A DNA stretch of 64,000 nucleotides from Rhodobacteraceae bacterium KLH11 (GTDB lineage Bacteria; Pseudomonadota; Alphaproteobacteria; Rhodobacterales; Rhodobacteraceae), in assembly GCA_000158135.1 (NCBI GenBank), contig DS999531.1, forward strand, positions 2,150,051 to 2,214,050, given 5' to 3'. The notes beneath the pieces are model-generated. The model saw only the letters and a program-made list of their open reading frames with translations, searched no databases and had not been told where the DNA came from. The position numbers and the translations under genes are program-made. The number at the start of each line of letters is the position of its first letter. Position 1 is the stretch's first letter. Positions 46,496 through 54,730 of the stretch are shown one piece after another.

Positions 46496-47209
46496 CTAAA
46501 TTTGCGACACATTTAGGTGTTTCATATGCCAGGCCAGGCTTTGATTGCTTGACAAGACCGGCTTGCCGATCTGCGCTTCGATCTGTGGAATCGCAGCCAG
46601 GGTGCGCAGGTTGGTACAGCTGAGGAACACCGCATCCACGGTTGGATCCGCGCCCAGCCGTACCGCCGCGTCGACCACAGAGGCGGTTGAAATACGCACC
46701 ACCTTGGCCTCTTCCGCCTCACCGAATGTGCCGAACACATCCATCGAGATACCTTGTTTTGCAAAGGCCCGCCGCAACGGCGTGTTCACCTCTTCGATAT
46801 AGGGTGAGAGCAGCGCGAATTTCGATACGCCCCGATCTGCGGCACAGGCTGCAGCCGCGCGCAACGGGTTGGTTACGGTCTGGGCATTGCAGGTCTGTCT
46901 GATCATCTGCTCAACCCGATCCGAACCGATGACCGAACTGGCCGAGGTGCAGCCATAGCCCACCACCCGATAGGGCCGCGCCTTGGGCAGCAGGTTTGCT
47001 GCGGCGGGCAGATCGACCTCCATGCGTGCCAGCGTGCCGGTGTTAACCTCAGCCCCGCTGGGGATGCGCGTGACGTAGAGCGGGCTTTTGTCCCGCGCAA
47101 AAAGCGTACGGAATTCGGGCTCGATGGTCTCATCCGTTTGCAGAACGACCAGTCCCATCGGGACGGCAGCGGGATCGTCGGGATCAAGCGTATAGGGCAG
47201 GGATGTCAT
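46496..47209 (-). CDS. Asp/Glu racemase superfamily protein (maleate isomerase / EutA-like)
   Basis: 237 residues. The fold carries two catalytic-type cysteines, in VVGYGCTSASSVIGSDR and VFLSCTNLRT, as in Asp/Glu/hydantoin racemases and maleate cis-trans isomerases; arylmalonate decarboxylase keeps only one. GLVVLQTDETIEPEFRTLF at the N-terminus fits the maleate isomerase/EutA branch. ATGA overlap with the upstream M24 gene. The other ectoine-utilisation genes (eutC, eutD, eutE types) are not here, so an ectoine role is not supported. Substrate unknown. Confidence 0.82.
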   Translation of the reverse strand: MTSLPYTLDPDDPAAVPMGLVVLQTDETIEPEFRTLFARDKSPLYVTRIPSGAEVNTGTLARMEVDLPAAANLLPKARPYRVVGYGCTSASSVIGSDRVEQMIRQTCNAQTVTNPLRAAAACAADRGVSKFALLSPYIEEVNTPLRRAFAKQGISMDVFGTFGEAEEAKVVRISTASVVDAAVRLGADPTVDAVFLSCTNLRTLAAIPQIEAQIGKPVLSSNQSLAWHMKHLNVSQI

Positions 47210-48375
47210 AGTTCGGTAATCTCCGGTCCGGCGCGTGGGCTGAGGAATTCGGGTGCGCCTTCGGTGATCAGGATGTTTTCCTCGTGCACCAGGATTTTGC
47301 CATTCACAGCAATGCCCGGCTCCAGCGTCAGAACCATCCCGGGCTGCAGTTCGGTATGATCACCGGCGATGATCGAGGGCCATTCGGTCAGCGACATCCC
47401 CAGCCCATGCCCCAGCCGCCCGGCATCGGTGCCCGCGCTGCCGTCCGTCAGGATTGCATTCATGGTGTGAAACAGCTGCGCAGTGGTGGCACCGGGGCGC
47501 GCCTGTTCAAAAGCGGCATCCGAGGCCTCGATCAATCGCGCATGCGCATCCCGAACCGCCACACTGGCAGGCCCGACCGACCAGTTGCGATCATAATCGC
47601 AGAAATACCCGTCACGCACGAGGCCGGTATCCAGCATCAGCACATCCCCGGGCTTTAGCGGTTCCTGCGTCGCCGGTGAGATCACATCGGCATAGCCGTC
47701 CTGTTCAGCCCCACCGGCCAGATAGGGCACCCAATCGGCCCCTTCCTCAAGGCAGAGCATCTGAAACCGCCGGAAGACCTGATCAAGCGGGGTTCCCACC
47801 GAGGCGATGTCAGGTACACGCGCAAAGGCGCGCGCGGCGACCTGGCAGGCGGTGCGAATCCGGGCAACCTCGGCATCGGATTTCACCATACGCAGGGCGC
47901 GCAGGGTGCCGTGATCACCGGTCAGTTGACGATTGCCGAGCCCGGCCTGCAAGCGCCTGAAATCAGCCAGCGGCATCCGTATGTGGGTTTCATGCCCGTC
48001 GGGGCAGCCGATTGCAGCCCCGTTCGGGGTCAACTCGGCCAATGTATCGATCAGCAGCGACACTCCGTCATCCACAAGGTCTGGCGCGGTCCAGGTGCGG
48101 ATGTCATCAATCCACGTCTGGGCCATCAGCGGCGCCCCGATCGAGGGGATCACCGCGACCGGTTTGCCCGATGCAGGCACGATCAGGAACCATGGGCGCG
48201 TCGGGCTTTCCCAGAACCGTGTCAGGTAGCCAGTGAAATAGCGCAGCTCGGGTTCGGTCGTCAGCAACAGGGCAGACAGGCCCGCCGCCTGCATCCGGTT
48301 TTGCGCGTGGGCAAGCCGGGCTTGGAACTCTTCTGGCGCGAAGCCGGTCAAGCGGGTTGCTCTGAAACGATGCAA
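47206..48375 (-). CDS. M24-family metallohydrolase (Xaa-Pro peptidase / creatinase fold)
   Basis: 389 residues. An N-terminal creatinase-like domain (ALLLTTEPELRYFTGYLTRF) precedes the pita-bread domain. All five metal-ligand positions look filled: LDTGLVRDGYFCDYDRN (two Asp), GHGLGMSLTEWP (His), VLTLEPGIA and LVHEENILIT (two Glu). This distinguishes it from the metal-free creatinase 6 kb away. It overlaps the upstream PLP-enzyme gene by 28 bases and the downstream racemase-like gene by 4, so the three form one translational unit. Possibly an amidohydrolase on a small modified amino acid; substrate unknown. Confidence 0.85.
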   Translation of the reverse strand: MHRFRATRLTGFAPEEFQARLAHAQNRMQAAGLSALLLTTEPELRYFTGYLTRFWESPTRPWFLIVPASGKPVAVIPSIGAPLMAQTWIDDIRTWTAPDLVDDGVSLLIDTLAELTPNGAAIGCPDGHETHIRMPLADFRRLQAGLGNRQLTGDHGTLRALRMVKSDAEVARIRTACQVAARAFARVPDIASVGTPLDQVFRRFQMLCLEEGADWVPYLAGGAEQDGYADVISPATQEPLKPGDVLMLDTGLVRDGYFCDYDRNWSVGPASVAVRDAHARLIEASDAAFEQARPGATTAQLFHTMNAILTDGSAGTDAGRLGHGLGMSLTEWPSIIAGDHTELQPGMVLTLEPGIAVNGKILVHEENILITEGAPEFLSPRAGPEITEL

Positions 48376-49391
48376 AGCACCCGATCCCGCGCGCTGATGC
48401 CCAGTGCCGCGCGCGCGGTATCATCCAGCACAGCAGCGACCCCGGCCCCCCCCGACGCGCTTGTCTCCAGCCCCGCCTCCGCCATTGCGGGAAGCTGCGC
48501 GGCCACCGTGGTGTCATCCAGAGTCAGGAACAGATCGGCATCCCGGGCCAGCCCGTTCAGGGCGATCAGCGAAGGTTCTTTACAATCCAGCCGCCCCATG
48601 ATGCTGTCAGGCCCATCGGCAAAGACACAATGCCCGGCCTCAACGCTGGCCTGAAGTGCAGGCGCCGCAGAGGGTTCGACCACGACGATCCTGGGCGTAT
48701 CGCCCCAGACCTTGCGCGCATAGGCGGCAACAGCCCCGGCCATGCCACCCACACCGGCCTGCAACAATATATATGTCGGTGTATCGGGGCATTGTTCGGC
48801 TGCTTCGACAGCCATCTGCAGATAGCCTTCCATCAGCAGATGCGGCAATTCGGTATATCCCTCCCACGAGCTGTCTGACAGCAGCGTCCAGCCATGTTTC
48901 TGTGCGGCCATGCTGGCGGCCTCCATGCTGGCCGCATAATCGACCCCTTCGCGCACCACCTGCGCCTGTTGCGCACGCAGGCGATCTGCAAAGCTTTCGG
49001 GAACGGTTTCAGCGATATACACCACCGCATTGGCACCAAACACGCGCGCGCCGGCTGCCATGCTCATCCCGTGATTGCCTGCACTTGCCGTGACATAGGT
49101 GCGCCCTTCAAGCGTGGTTCCATCCGGCGCGGCAGAGACCTCGTGCGCCTGACAGGCAATCACATAAGCCGCGCCCAGAGCCTTGAAGGATCCAAGCCCC
49201 ATCCGGGTCCGTTCATCCTTGATCCAGAAGTTGGCGACAGGGGCAAGTGCAGAAACATCCGCCAGCGGGGTTGCTTCATAGCCCGGGCAAAACGAGCGGT
49301 GCCGTTCCAGCCGGGCCGTGTCGACCGAAGGGTAAGGAGCCTGCTCGGCAAGTTTCGGGCCACGCCGGTTCGGATTGCTGACGAGTTTCAT
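48348..49391 (-). CDS. PLP-dependent diaminopropionate ammonia-lyase-like enzyme
   Basis: 347 residues of fold-type II (threonine dehydratase) PLP enzymes. HRSFCPGYEATPLADVSALA and the PLP-lysine motif GLGSFKALGAAYVIA follow the diaminopropionate ammonia-lyase pattern. ASAGNHGMSMAAGARVFGAN binds the phosphate side of the substrate, and LLQAGVGGMAGAVAAYARK is the Gly-rich phosphate loop. Expected chemistry: elimination of ammonia from a 2,3-diamino or beta-substituted amino acid. Start chosen at MKLVSNPNRRGPK; ATG at 49406 is an alternative. First gene of the triad with the M24 and racemase-family genes. Confidence 0.82.
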   Translation of the reverse strand: MKLVSNPNRRGPKLAEQAPYPSVDTARLERHRSFCPGYEATPLADVSALAPVANFWIKDERTRMGLGSFKALGAAYVIACQAHEVSAAPDGTTLEGRTYVTASAGNHGMSMAAGARVFGANAVVYIAETVPESFADRLRAQQAQVVREGVDYAASMEAASMAAQKHGWTLLSDSSWEGYTELPHLLMEGYLQMAVEAAEQCPDTPTYILLQAGVGGMAGAVAAYARKVWGDTPRIVVVEPSAAPALQASVEAGHCVFADGPDSIMGRLDCKEPSLIALNGLARDADLFLTLDDTTVAAQLPAMAEAGLETSASGGAGVAAVLDDTARAALGISARDRVLCIVSEQPA

Positions 49392-49727
49392 TCTCTGCTC
49401 TTTCATATGTGATCTGCCGACGTGACCGAATTGGCGCAGCGCTGTCAACCCAAGCTTGACCGGCCGGGATTGTCGGTGAAAGGCCTTGCGTCCCGGGCTG
49501 GTCAGTGGATCAGATGAATGCGCATCTTTTCAATCGGTTTGGTTGGCTGTAAATGTTTGCCCAGCTCAGCGTTGCGGTTTGAAAATACCGCTGCGTCGAT
49601 ACGCGGGCGTGATGGAATGACAGACATATCAGACCAAAATCCTTCGCTTCCGCCCGCAAAGCGCATTGTATTCATGGCCTTGTCGCCGTATGGAGATTTC
49701 CGGGCCCGAAATAGGCCCGACACGCAT
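49392..49727. other. Intergenic region between the catabolic triad and tRNA-Leu
   Basis: About 335 bases containing the upstream region of the minus-strand triad and of the tRNA. A 58-73-codon minus-strand frame near 49502-49723 has no clear support. Two inverted GGGCCCGA/AGGCCCGA-like stretches precede the tRNA. Nothing else is assigned. Confidence 0.4.
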
Positions 49728-49813
49728 GCCCGCGTGGTGGAATGGTAGACACAAGAGACTTAAAATCTCTGGGCCGGAAGGCCGTGCCGGTTCGAGTCCG
49801 GCCGCGGGTACCA
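49728..49813 (+). tRNA. tRNA-Leu (anticodon TAA)
   Basis: 86 bases including an encoded CCA. The acceptor stem GCCCGCG pairs with CGCGGGT (G1-U72 as in the E. coli tRNA-Leu-UAA), with discriminator A. The anticodon stem AGAGA/TCTCT carries the loop CTTAAAA, anticodon TAA at 49761-49763. A long variable arm GGCCGGAAGGCCG makes it class II, and the T arm is GCCGGTTCGAGTCCGGC. It reads UUA and UUG codons. Confidence 0.97.
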
Positions 49814-50019
49814 GTTGTCCAGCCTCTGGATCTGGCACAGGCATCGTCGTTGCCCTGTATCTTCAGGTGGTTAGGCTGAAACGGTCCGGCATTGCCGAGT
49901 TGTAGTTGCACTGAAAAGCAGCCTGCAGACCAGTTTCGCGGGAACGCGTCAAACCACGATCTTTCACAATTATTTATGTTTTTCATATATTTAAGTTAAG
50001 TTTGTCTGATTTTGTCGAG

Positions 50020-50037
50020 ATCACACTTTTGTGAGAT
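50020..50037. promoter_or_regulatory. Inverted repeat upstream of the TRAP promoter
   Basis: ATCACAC-TTTT-GTGAGAT, symmetric except for one position. It lies just upstream of the candidate -35 box, the place of an activator or repressor site. The regulator is not encoded nearby. Confidence 0.35.
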
Positions 50038-50045
50038 TCTTCATA

Positions 50046-50073
50046 TTGGAAAAATTTTCTTACCAATTATGAC
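50046..50073 (+). promoter_or_regulatory. Candidate promoter of the TRAP transporter operon
   Basis: TTGGAA (50046-50051), 16-base AT-rich spacer, TATGAC (50068-50073). The boxes are also bracketed by the inverted repeat ATTGG...CCAAT. Predicted leader about 60 bases. Confidence 0.45.
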
Positions 50074-50142
50074 ATAGCAAACTATGATCGGCTTGAACTG
50101 ATGGCCTCCTGACGAGGTGCCGGTTTTCAAAGGGAGGAAAAA

Positions 50143-51243
50143 ATGACCAAAAAACTGATCACGCGCCGCAGTGCTTTCAAAAGCCTTGCCGGAGCCGGGG
50201 CCGCCACATTGGCTGCACCTCACATCGCGACCGCAGCCGGTGAGGGGACAACCTGGAAAATCCAGACCTCATGGCCGGGTGGTATCGGGCTGCAGGTGTT
50301 CAAGGACTGGTGCGCGACCATCGAGGAAAAAACCGGTGGTGAACTGGCCTTTCAGGCCTTTGGCGCCAACGACGTTGTAGGCGATTTCCAGCTGGCTGAT
50401 GCTGTGAAGAACGGTGTTCTGGATGCGATCAACCCGTTCACGATCTATTATCAGGGCATCATCCCGGCGGCAGTGTTCCTCAGCTCTTATCCGCTGGGTC
50501 TGCGTCAGCCGCATGAATATGACACGTTCTACTATGGTTTGGGCGGTCTTGAGATTGCGCGCGAACTGCTGGGCCGTCAGGGGCTGCATTTTGTCGGGCC
50601 GGTGCATCACGGGCCGAACATCATCCACTCCAAGGTTCCAATCCGCTCGATCGACGATTTCGAGGGCCGCAAGATGCGCCTACCGGGCGGTATGGTGGCC
50701 GAAGTCTTCTCGGAGCTTGGTGCAGAAACAACGGTTCTTCCGGGGTCGGAAATCTTCCCGGCGCTGGAAAAGGGCACCATCGACGTGGCCGATTTTGTGG
50801 GTCCTGCCGTGAACTATGCGCTCGGGTTCAGCCAGGTTACCGACTATATCGTGATGGGACCTCCGGGCTTTATGTCGGTGTATCAGCCTGTTGATATCAT
50901 GGATATTACCGTTGGCATGGACTCCTGGAACAAGCTCAGCCCGCAGCTGCAGAACTTTGTAGAGACGGAAACCCAGGTTTATTCCGATCTGCACCACGCC
51001 GCGATTCAGGCCGCCGATCAGGAAGCCTGGAAGAAGTTCGAGGCCGAAGGCACCCAGATCACGCGTCTGTCGCAGGATGATGTTGAGCTGATGACCGAAA
51101 TCGCTGTGCCGATCTGGTTCAAATACGCCAATCGCGACAAAGATGCCGCGCGGGTCTTCAAGATTCAGCTCGATTACATGATGTCCGGTTCGCTGGGCTA
51201 TGTGACGCCCGAGATGATCGAAGGGTATACGCTGGATCTGTAA
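50143..51243 (+). CDS. TRAP transporter substrate-binding protein (DctP/TakP type)
   Basis: Periplasmic receptor of a sodium-driven TRAP importer. 366 residues. The leader KKLITRRSAFKSLAGAGAAT has a twin-arginine motif and ends near AAPHIATAAG. WKIQTSWPGG, the arginine-containing MRLPGGMVAEVFSELGAET, and FPALEKGTIDVADFVGPAVN place it near TakP-type 2-oxo-acid binding proteins and the 'mannitol/chloroaromatic' TRAP group. A very strong AGGGAGGA ribosome site lies just before the ATG. Membrane subunits follow directly. Confidence 0.92.
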   Translation: MTKKLITRRSAFKSLAGAGAATLAAPHIATAAGEGTTWKIQTSWPGGIGLQVFKDWCATIEEKTGGELAFQAFGANDVVGDFQLADAVKNGVLDAINPFTIYYQGIIPAAVFLSSYPLGLRQPHEYDTFYYGLGGLEIARELLGRQGLHFVGPVHHGPNIIHSKVPIRSIDDFEGRKMRLPGGMVAEVFSELGAETTVLPGSEIFPALEKGTIDVADFVGPAVNYALGFSQVTDYIVMGPPGFMSVYQPVDIMDITVGMDSWNKLSPQLQNFVETETQVYSDLHHAAIQAADQEAWKKFEAEGTQITRLSQDDVELMTEIAVPIWFKYANRDKDAARVFKIQLDYMMSGSLGYVTPEMIEGYTLDL

Positions 51244-51318
51244 TCTACGGGCAACGTGCCCCTCGGTCCGCGCAGTTTCTGCGCGGACATTTCTTTCCAC
51301 TGGACTACGGAATGTAAC

Positions 51319-52650
51319 ATGCCAAGCGTTGATTTCACGCTGCCGCACTGGCTGTATTGGGTCGGGCTGATCGCCTTTCCTGCTCTGGCCATGTTTATGG
51401 CGCGCCGTGCGCAACCCCAAACCCGCACCTATGGGGTGCCATTGGGGTATCTGATCCTGGTAACCGGCGGAATGCTGGGCCTTCACCGCTTCTATCTGCG
51501 CAGCTTGCTGGGGCTGGTATATTTACCGATCTTCCTGCTGATCCTCTATGCCAATGGCGAAGAGCGCACCGCACGGAACGAGTTTTCCAACGCGATCAAC
51601 GTGGTGCGACAGGCCGAACGTGTGATCGAGCGTGAAACCGGACGGGTTGAAACCGCCGAAGCCGGGCTGGATGAGCTGCGCGCCACTGCCGAGGCCGCGC
51701 AGGAGGGCACGGCATTGCAGAAACGGCGGGCCGAGCGCGCGCTGGATCGCGCGGAAAAGGCCATCGCGACAGGGCGTGAGCGTCTGCAAGAGGCAAATGC
51801 TGACCTGCTGGAAGCCCAACCTCTGGCCGAAGCCGCCGGAGCAACCCGTGCGTCCTGGAGTTCGGTGGCGCGCTATGCGTTCTATACGATCCTCGCGCTT
51901 CTGGTTGTGGATGCCCTGTTGCTGCCGCGCCTTGTTGCCCGTGCGCGTGAAAAAGCGCTGGCTGATCCCGACGAGCCCGAGATGGAGGTCGACGCGGAAA
52001 CTGCCGCCCGTGCCGCTGAACTGGACCCGGCCGCGCGCAAGGCAGATCATGAATATGCCCAGAACTGGATCGACCGCCTGGCGCTTAACGCTGGTGAGTT
52101 CGTCAGCTATTGGGCGGTGATCGCGGTCTTTGTCTACTATTACGAAGTGATCGTTCGATATGTGTTCAATGCGCCGACCAACTGGGCGCATGAATCCATG
52201 TATCTGATGTTTGGCGTACAATACCTGATCGCGGGCTCTTACGCGATGCTGACCGAAAGCCATGTGCGGGTCGATATCTTCTATGCCCCGCTCACCAAAC
52301 CCAAACGGGCCTGGGCTGACCTGTTCACATCGATCTTCTTCTTCATCTTTGCCGGGACGTTGCTGGTGACCTCTTACATCTTTGCGATGGATGCGATTGC
52401 GGTGCCCACCGGCAACTCGGTCGTCTCGGAATGGGCACGTGGCAATCTCGGCTTCTTCGAGATGTTTGGCGCGCTGACCTTCAGCGACTGGACGGATCCG
52501 AATATCCGCTGGGGTGAAATCAGCTTCAACGAATGGGAAGTGCCGCTCTGGCCGATGAAATGGATGATGGTCGTGGGCGCGATACTGTTAATTTTGCAAG
52601 GGGTGTCAAAACTGTCCAAAGACATCCGAACGATTGCACGGGGGTACTGA
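51319..52650 (+). CDS. TRAP transporter small membrane subunit with fused TM2 domain and coiled coil
   Basis: 443 residues, against ~170-200 for ordinary DctQ. Order: an N-terminal helix (YWVGLIAFPALAMFMAR), then a TM2 domain (~45-95; GYLILVTGGMLGLHRFYLRS, LLGLVYLPIFLLILYANGEE). A ~100-residue Ala/Glu/Arg coiled coil (~98-185), another helix (YAFYTILALLVVDALLLP) and an acidic linker follow. The DctQ domain (~265-440) has four helices, including VRYVFNAPTNWAHESMYLMF and YAMLTESHVRVDIFY. The ATG at 51319 is the first plausible start; upstream codons in frame are not conserved-looking. DctM begins 3 bases after its stop. Confidence 0.9.
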   Translation: MPSVDFTLPHWLYWVGLIAFPALAMFMARRAQPQTRTYGVPLGYLILVTGGMLGLHRFYLRSLLGLVYLPIFLLILYANGEERTARNEFSNAINVVRQAERVIERETGRVETAEAGLDELRATAEAAQEGTALQKRRAERALDRAEKAIATGRERLQEANADLLEAQPLAEAAGATRASWSSVARYAFYTILALLVVDALLLPRLVARAREKALADPDEPEMEVDAETAARAAELDPAARKADHEYAQNWIDRLALNAGEFVSYWAVIAVFVYYYEVIVRYVFNAPTNWAHESMYLMFGVQYLIAGSYAMLTESHVRVDIFYAPLTKPKRAWADLFTSIFFFIFAGTLLVTSYIFAMDAIAVPTGNSVVSEWARGNLGFFEMFGALTFSDWTDPNIRWGEISFNEWEVPLWPMKWMMVVGAILLILQGVSKLSKDIRTIARGY

Positions 52651-52653
52651 CCG

Positions 52654-54009
52654 ATGGGTCTGGAAATGTCCATCGAGCTGCTGACGCTCGTAATGTTCGG
52701 GTCGTTGCTGGCCCTGTTGATGGCCGGTTTGCCATTGGCCTTTGTGACCGGAGGGCTGGCCTGTGTCTTCCTGTTCATCCTGGGCGATGCGCGGGCGCTG
52801 AATATTGTGCCCAGCCGGATTTTCCCGCTGATGACCAACTATCAGCTGTCGGCGATCCCGCTGTTCATCTTCATGGCCGCGATGCTGGAAAGGGCCGGGA
52901 TCATCAACGACATGTTCGATGTGATCTACAAGGTTCTGGGTGGCCTCAAAGGCGGTCTTGCTGCGGCGACCATTCTGGCCTCGACCGTCCTGGCCGCCAT
53001 GGTTGGCGTGATCGGCGCGGCGGTGGTGACCATGGGGATCATCGCGTTGCCAGCCATGCTGAAACGCAACTATGACCCCAAGATCGCCATGGGTTCGATC
53101 ATGGCAGGCGGCACATTGGGTATCCTGATCCCGCCCTCGATCCTGGCCATCATCTATGCGGTGGTCGCCGAGCAATCGGTGGGTGAGCTGTTTATCGGTG
53201 CCGTGGTGCCGGGCCTGATGCTGTCGGGGATGTATATCCTGTATGTGGTGGTCCGGTCCTATATCAACCCGGATCTCGGCCCTCCGATCCCAGAAGACGA
53301 ACGCATCTCGAATCGTGAGAAAATGCGCCTGCTGGGCAAAATGTCGGCCCCGATTGCCCTGATCGTTATCGTGCTGGGCGTGATCTTCTCGGGCGTGGCG
53401 ACCCCGGTTGAGGCTGCCGGTATCGGTACTTTTGGTGCATTCATCGTCGCCGCGATCCACAACAAGCTGGATTGGCCCACAGTGCGCGAGGCCTGCCTGA
53501 CCACGCTGAAGGCCTCGGCCATGGTGATCTGGATCATGTTTGGTGCGACCATCTTTGTGGGGCTTTACGTTCTGGAAGGTGGCCAGCAATTCGTGCAGGA
53601 AACGATGCAGAACGCCGGTCTGGGCCCATGGGGCATCCTGATCGTCATGCAGATCCTGCTGGTGGTGCTGGGGATGTTCCTTGACTGGGTCGGTATCCTG
53701 CTGCTTTGCGTGCCGATCTTCGTGCCGATCATCAAGGCGCTGGGGGCGGCAGCCTTTGGCTTTGACGATCCCAACGATCTGGTGCTGTGGTTCGGGGTTC
53801 TCTACCTCGTGAACATGCAGATGAGCTTTCTGTCACCGCCTTTCGGCTATGCGCTGTTCTACCTGCGCGGGGTTGCGCCTCCGTCGATCCCGATGACCGA
53901 TATCTTCAAGGCGGCACTGCCCTTCCTGTTCCTGCAGATTGTCGGTCTGGCGGTATGTATGCTGTTCCCCTGGGTCGTCACGTGGCTGCCAAACCTCGTC
54001 TACGGCTGA
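52654..54009 (+). CDS. TRAP transporter large permease (DctM)
   Basis: Main transport subunit, about twelve or more helices, 451 residues. LMAGLPLAFVTGGLACVFLF, IPLFIFMAAMLERAGI, the GGTLGILIPPSILAIIYAVV hairpin segment, the ATPVEAAGIG-like VATPVEAAGIGTFGAFIVAA, and MQMSFLSPPFGYALFYLRGV are family marks. Same operon as the receptor and DctQ-type subunit; followed by a hairpin with weak T-run. Confidence 0.95.
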   Translation: MGLEMSIELLTLVMFGSLLALLMAGLPLAFVTGGLACVFLFILGDARALNIVPSRIFPLMTNYQLSAIPLFIFMAAMLERAGIINDMFDVIYKVLGGLKGGLAAATILASTVLAAMVGVIGAAVVTMGIIALPAMLKRNYDPKIAMGSIMAGGTLGILIPPSILAIIYAVVAEQSVGELFIGAVVPGLMLSGMYILYVVVRSYINPDLGPPIPEDERISNREKMRLLGKMSAPIALIVIVLGVIFSGVATPVEAAGIGTFGAFIVAAIHNKLDWPTVREACLTTLKASAMVIWIMFGATIFVGLYVLEGGQQFVQETMQNAGLGPWGILIVMQILLVVLGMFLDWVGILLLCVPIFVPIIKALGAAAFGFDDPNDLVLWFGVLYLVNMQMSFLSPPFGYALFYLRGVAPPSIPMTDIFKAALPFLFLQIVGLAVCMLFPWVVTWLPNLVYG

Positions 54010-54038
54010 CGCCAGAGGTCGCAAATTTCAAACGCTTT

Positions 54039-54078
54039 CAGGTGTCCCGTATATTGTGCGGGGCACCTGATTTGGTTT
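54039..54078 (+). terminator. Hairpin after the TRAP operon
   Basis: 10-bp stem CAGGTGTCCC (54039-54048) with GGGGCACCTG (54060-54069), one T-G pair, loop of 11 bases, followed by ATTTGGTTT. A plausible intrinsic terminator with an imperfect T-run. Confidence 0.6.
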
Positions 54079-54187
54079 AACCGCAGGCCTGTCATCAATC
54101 ATGACAAGCGGCATCAGAAGGATATGATCCCTCCTGCACCACCAGCCCGGTACGCATGGGTCTGTATTGTGAAGGTTAAGAGAAAGA

Positions 54188-54619
54188 TCAGCCGGGCTTG
54201 TCAGCCGGTTTGTCCGTATCCTCGTCAGACACCTCTTCCGCGTCTTTAAGCGATAGCGGAGGGTCCTGCGGCTCTGCCGGGATAGGGGCCGGGGCGGCAG
54301 GTGGCGGGGTCAACACCTCATCAGGCCCGGGAACAGGGCGCGGGGTGGGGGTGCTGTCATCCTCGGCTTCGGGCGCGTTTTCAGAGGTAACCGCGCGGCG
54401 AAACACCAGCACGTTGCGCCAGTTGGTGGTCGAGCTGGTCAGCCCCGAACGCTCTTCGCTGGGCAGCAGCTCGGCGCGCTGATACTCCCAGCCATCCTGA
54501 CCCATCTGGTTCAGCAACTGCTCGACCGAGGTGGCAAACCGGCCCTCGGGCGTTTTCACCCCCTTCGCCTTGGTGCCCTTTTGCGGAGCGGGGACAACTT
54601 TGTATTCGTAGCGCTGCAT
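54188..54619 (-). CDS. DUF4177 domain protein with acidic proline-rich tail
   Basis: 143 residues from MQRYEYKVVPAPQKGTKAKG. The first ~80 residues show the DUF4177 pattern: YEYKVVP at the start and LLNQMGQDGWEYQRAELLP, then NVLVFRR. The remaining ~60 residues are a low-complexity Pro/Glu/Asp tail (TPTPRPVPGPDEVLTPPP...). Function unknown. The open frame has an ATG ten codons earlier (54649). It is transcribed towards the TRAP operon and follows pepT on the same strand order, after a ~110-base gap. Confidence 0.8.
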   Translation of the reverse strand: MQRYEYKVVPAPQKGTKAKGVKTPEGRFATSVEQLLNQMGQDGWEYQRAELLPSEERSGLTSSTTNWRNVLVFRRAVTSENAPEAEDDSTPTPRPVPGPDEVLTPPPAAPAPIPAEPQDPPLSLKDAEEVSDEDTDKPADKPG

Positions 54620-54730
54620 CAACTGGTCCTGTTTGCCTGACCCGGCCAAATTAACATGTTGACCGGCGGGCGAAAGCCAAGATCACACCTGCGGGGATTT
54701 CGCGGGCGAATTTCAGCCCGCACTGTGGCT

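Larger units (their letters stand above)
49814..50142. other. Upstream region of the TRAP operon
   Basis: About 330 bases; the part from 49970 to 50090 is markedly AT-rich and holds an inverted repeat (50020-50037) and a promoter candidate (50046-50073). No gene seen. Confidence 0.45.

Noticed and set aside
46496..49391. Ectoine-utilisation (eut/doe) operon
   Set aside because: Only the racemase-family protein resembles EutA; the M24 protein does not look like ectoine hydrolase, the PLP enzyme follows the diaminopropionate ammonia-lyase pattern, and eutC, eutE and transporter genes are absent.
49502..49723. 73-codon minus-strand frame next to tRNA-Leu
   Set aside because: An internal ATG at 49675 has a weak AGG site, but there is no recognisable domain or coupling; too little evidence to call a gene.
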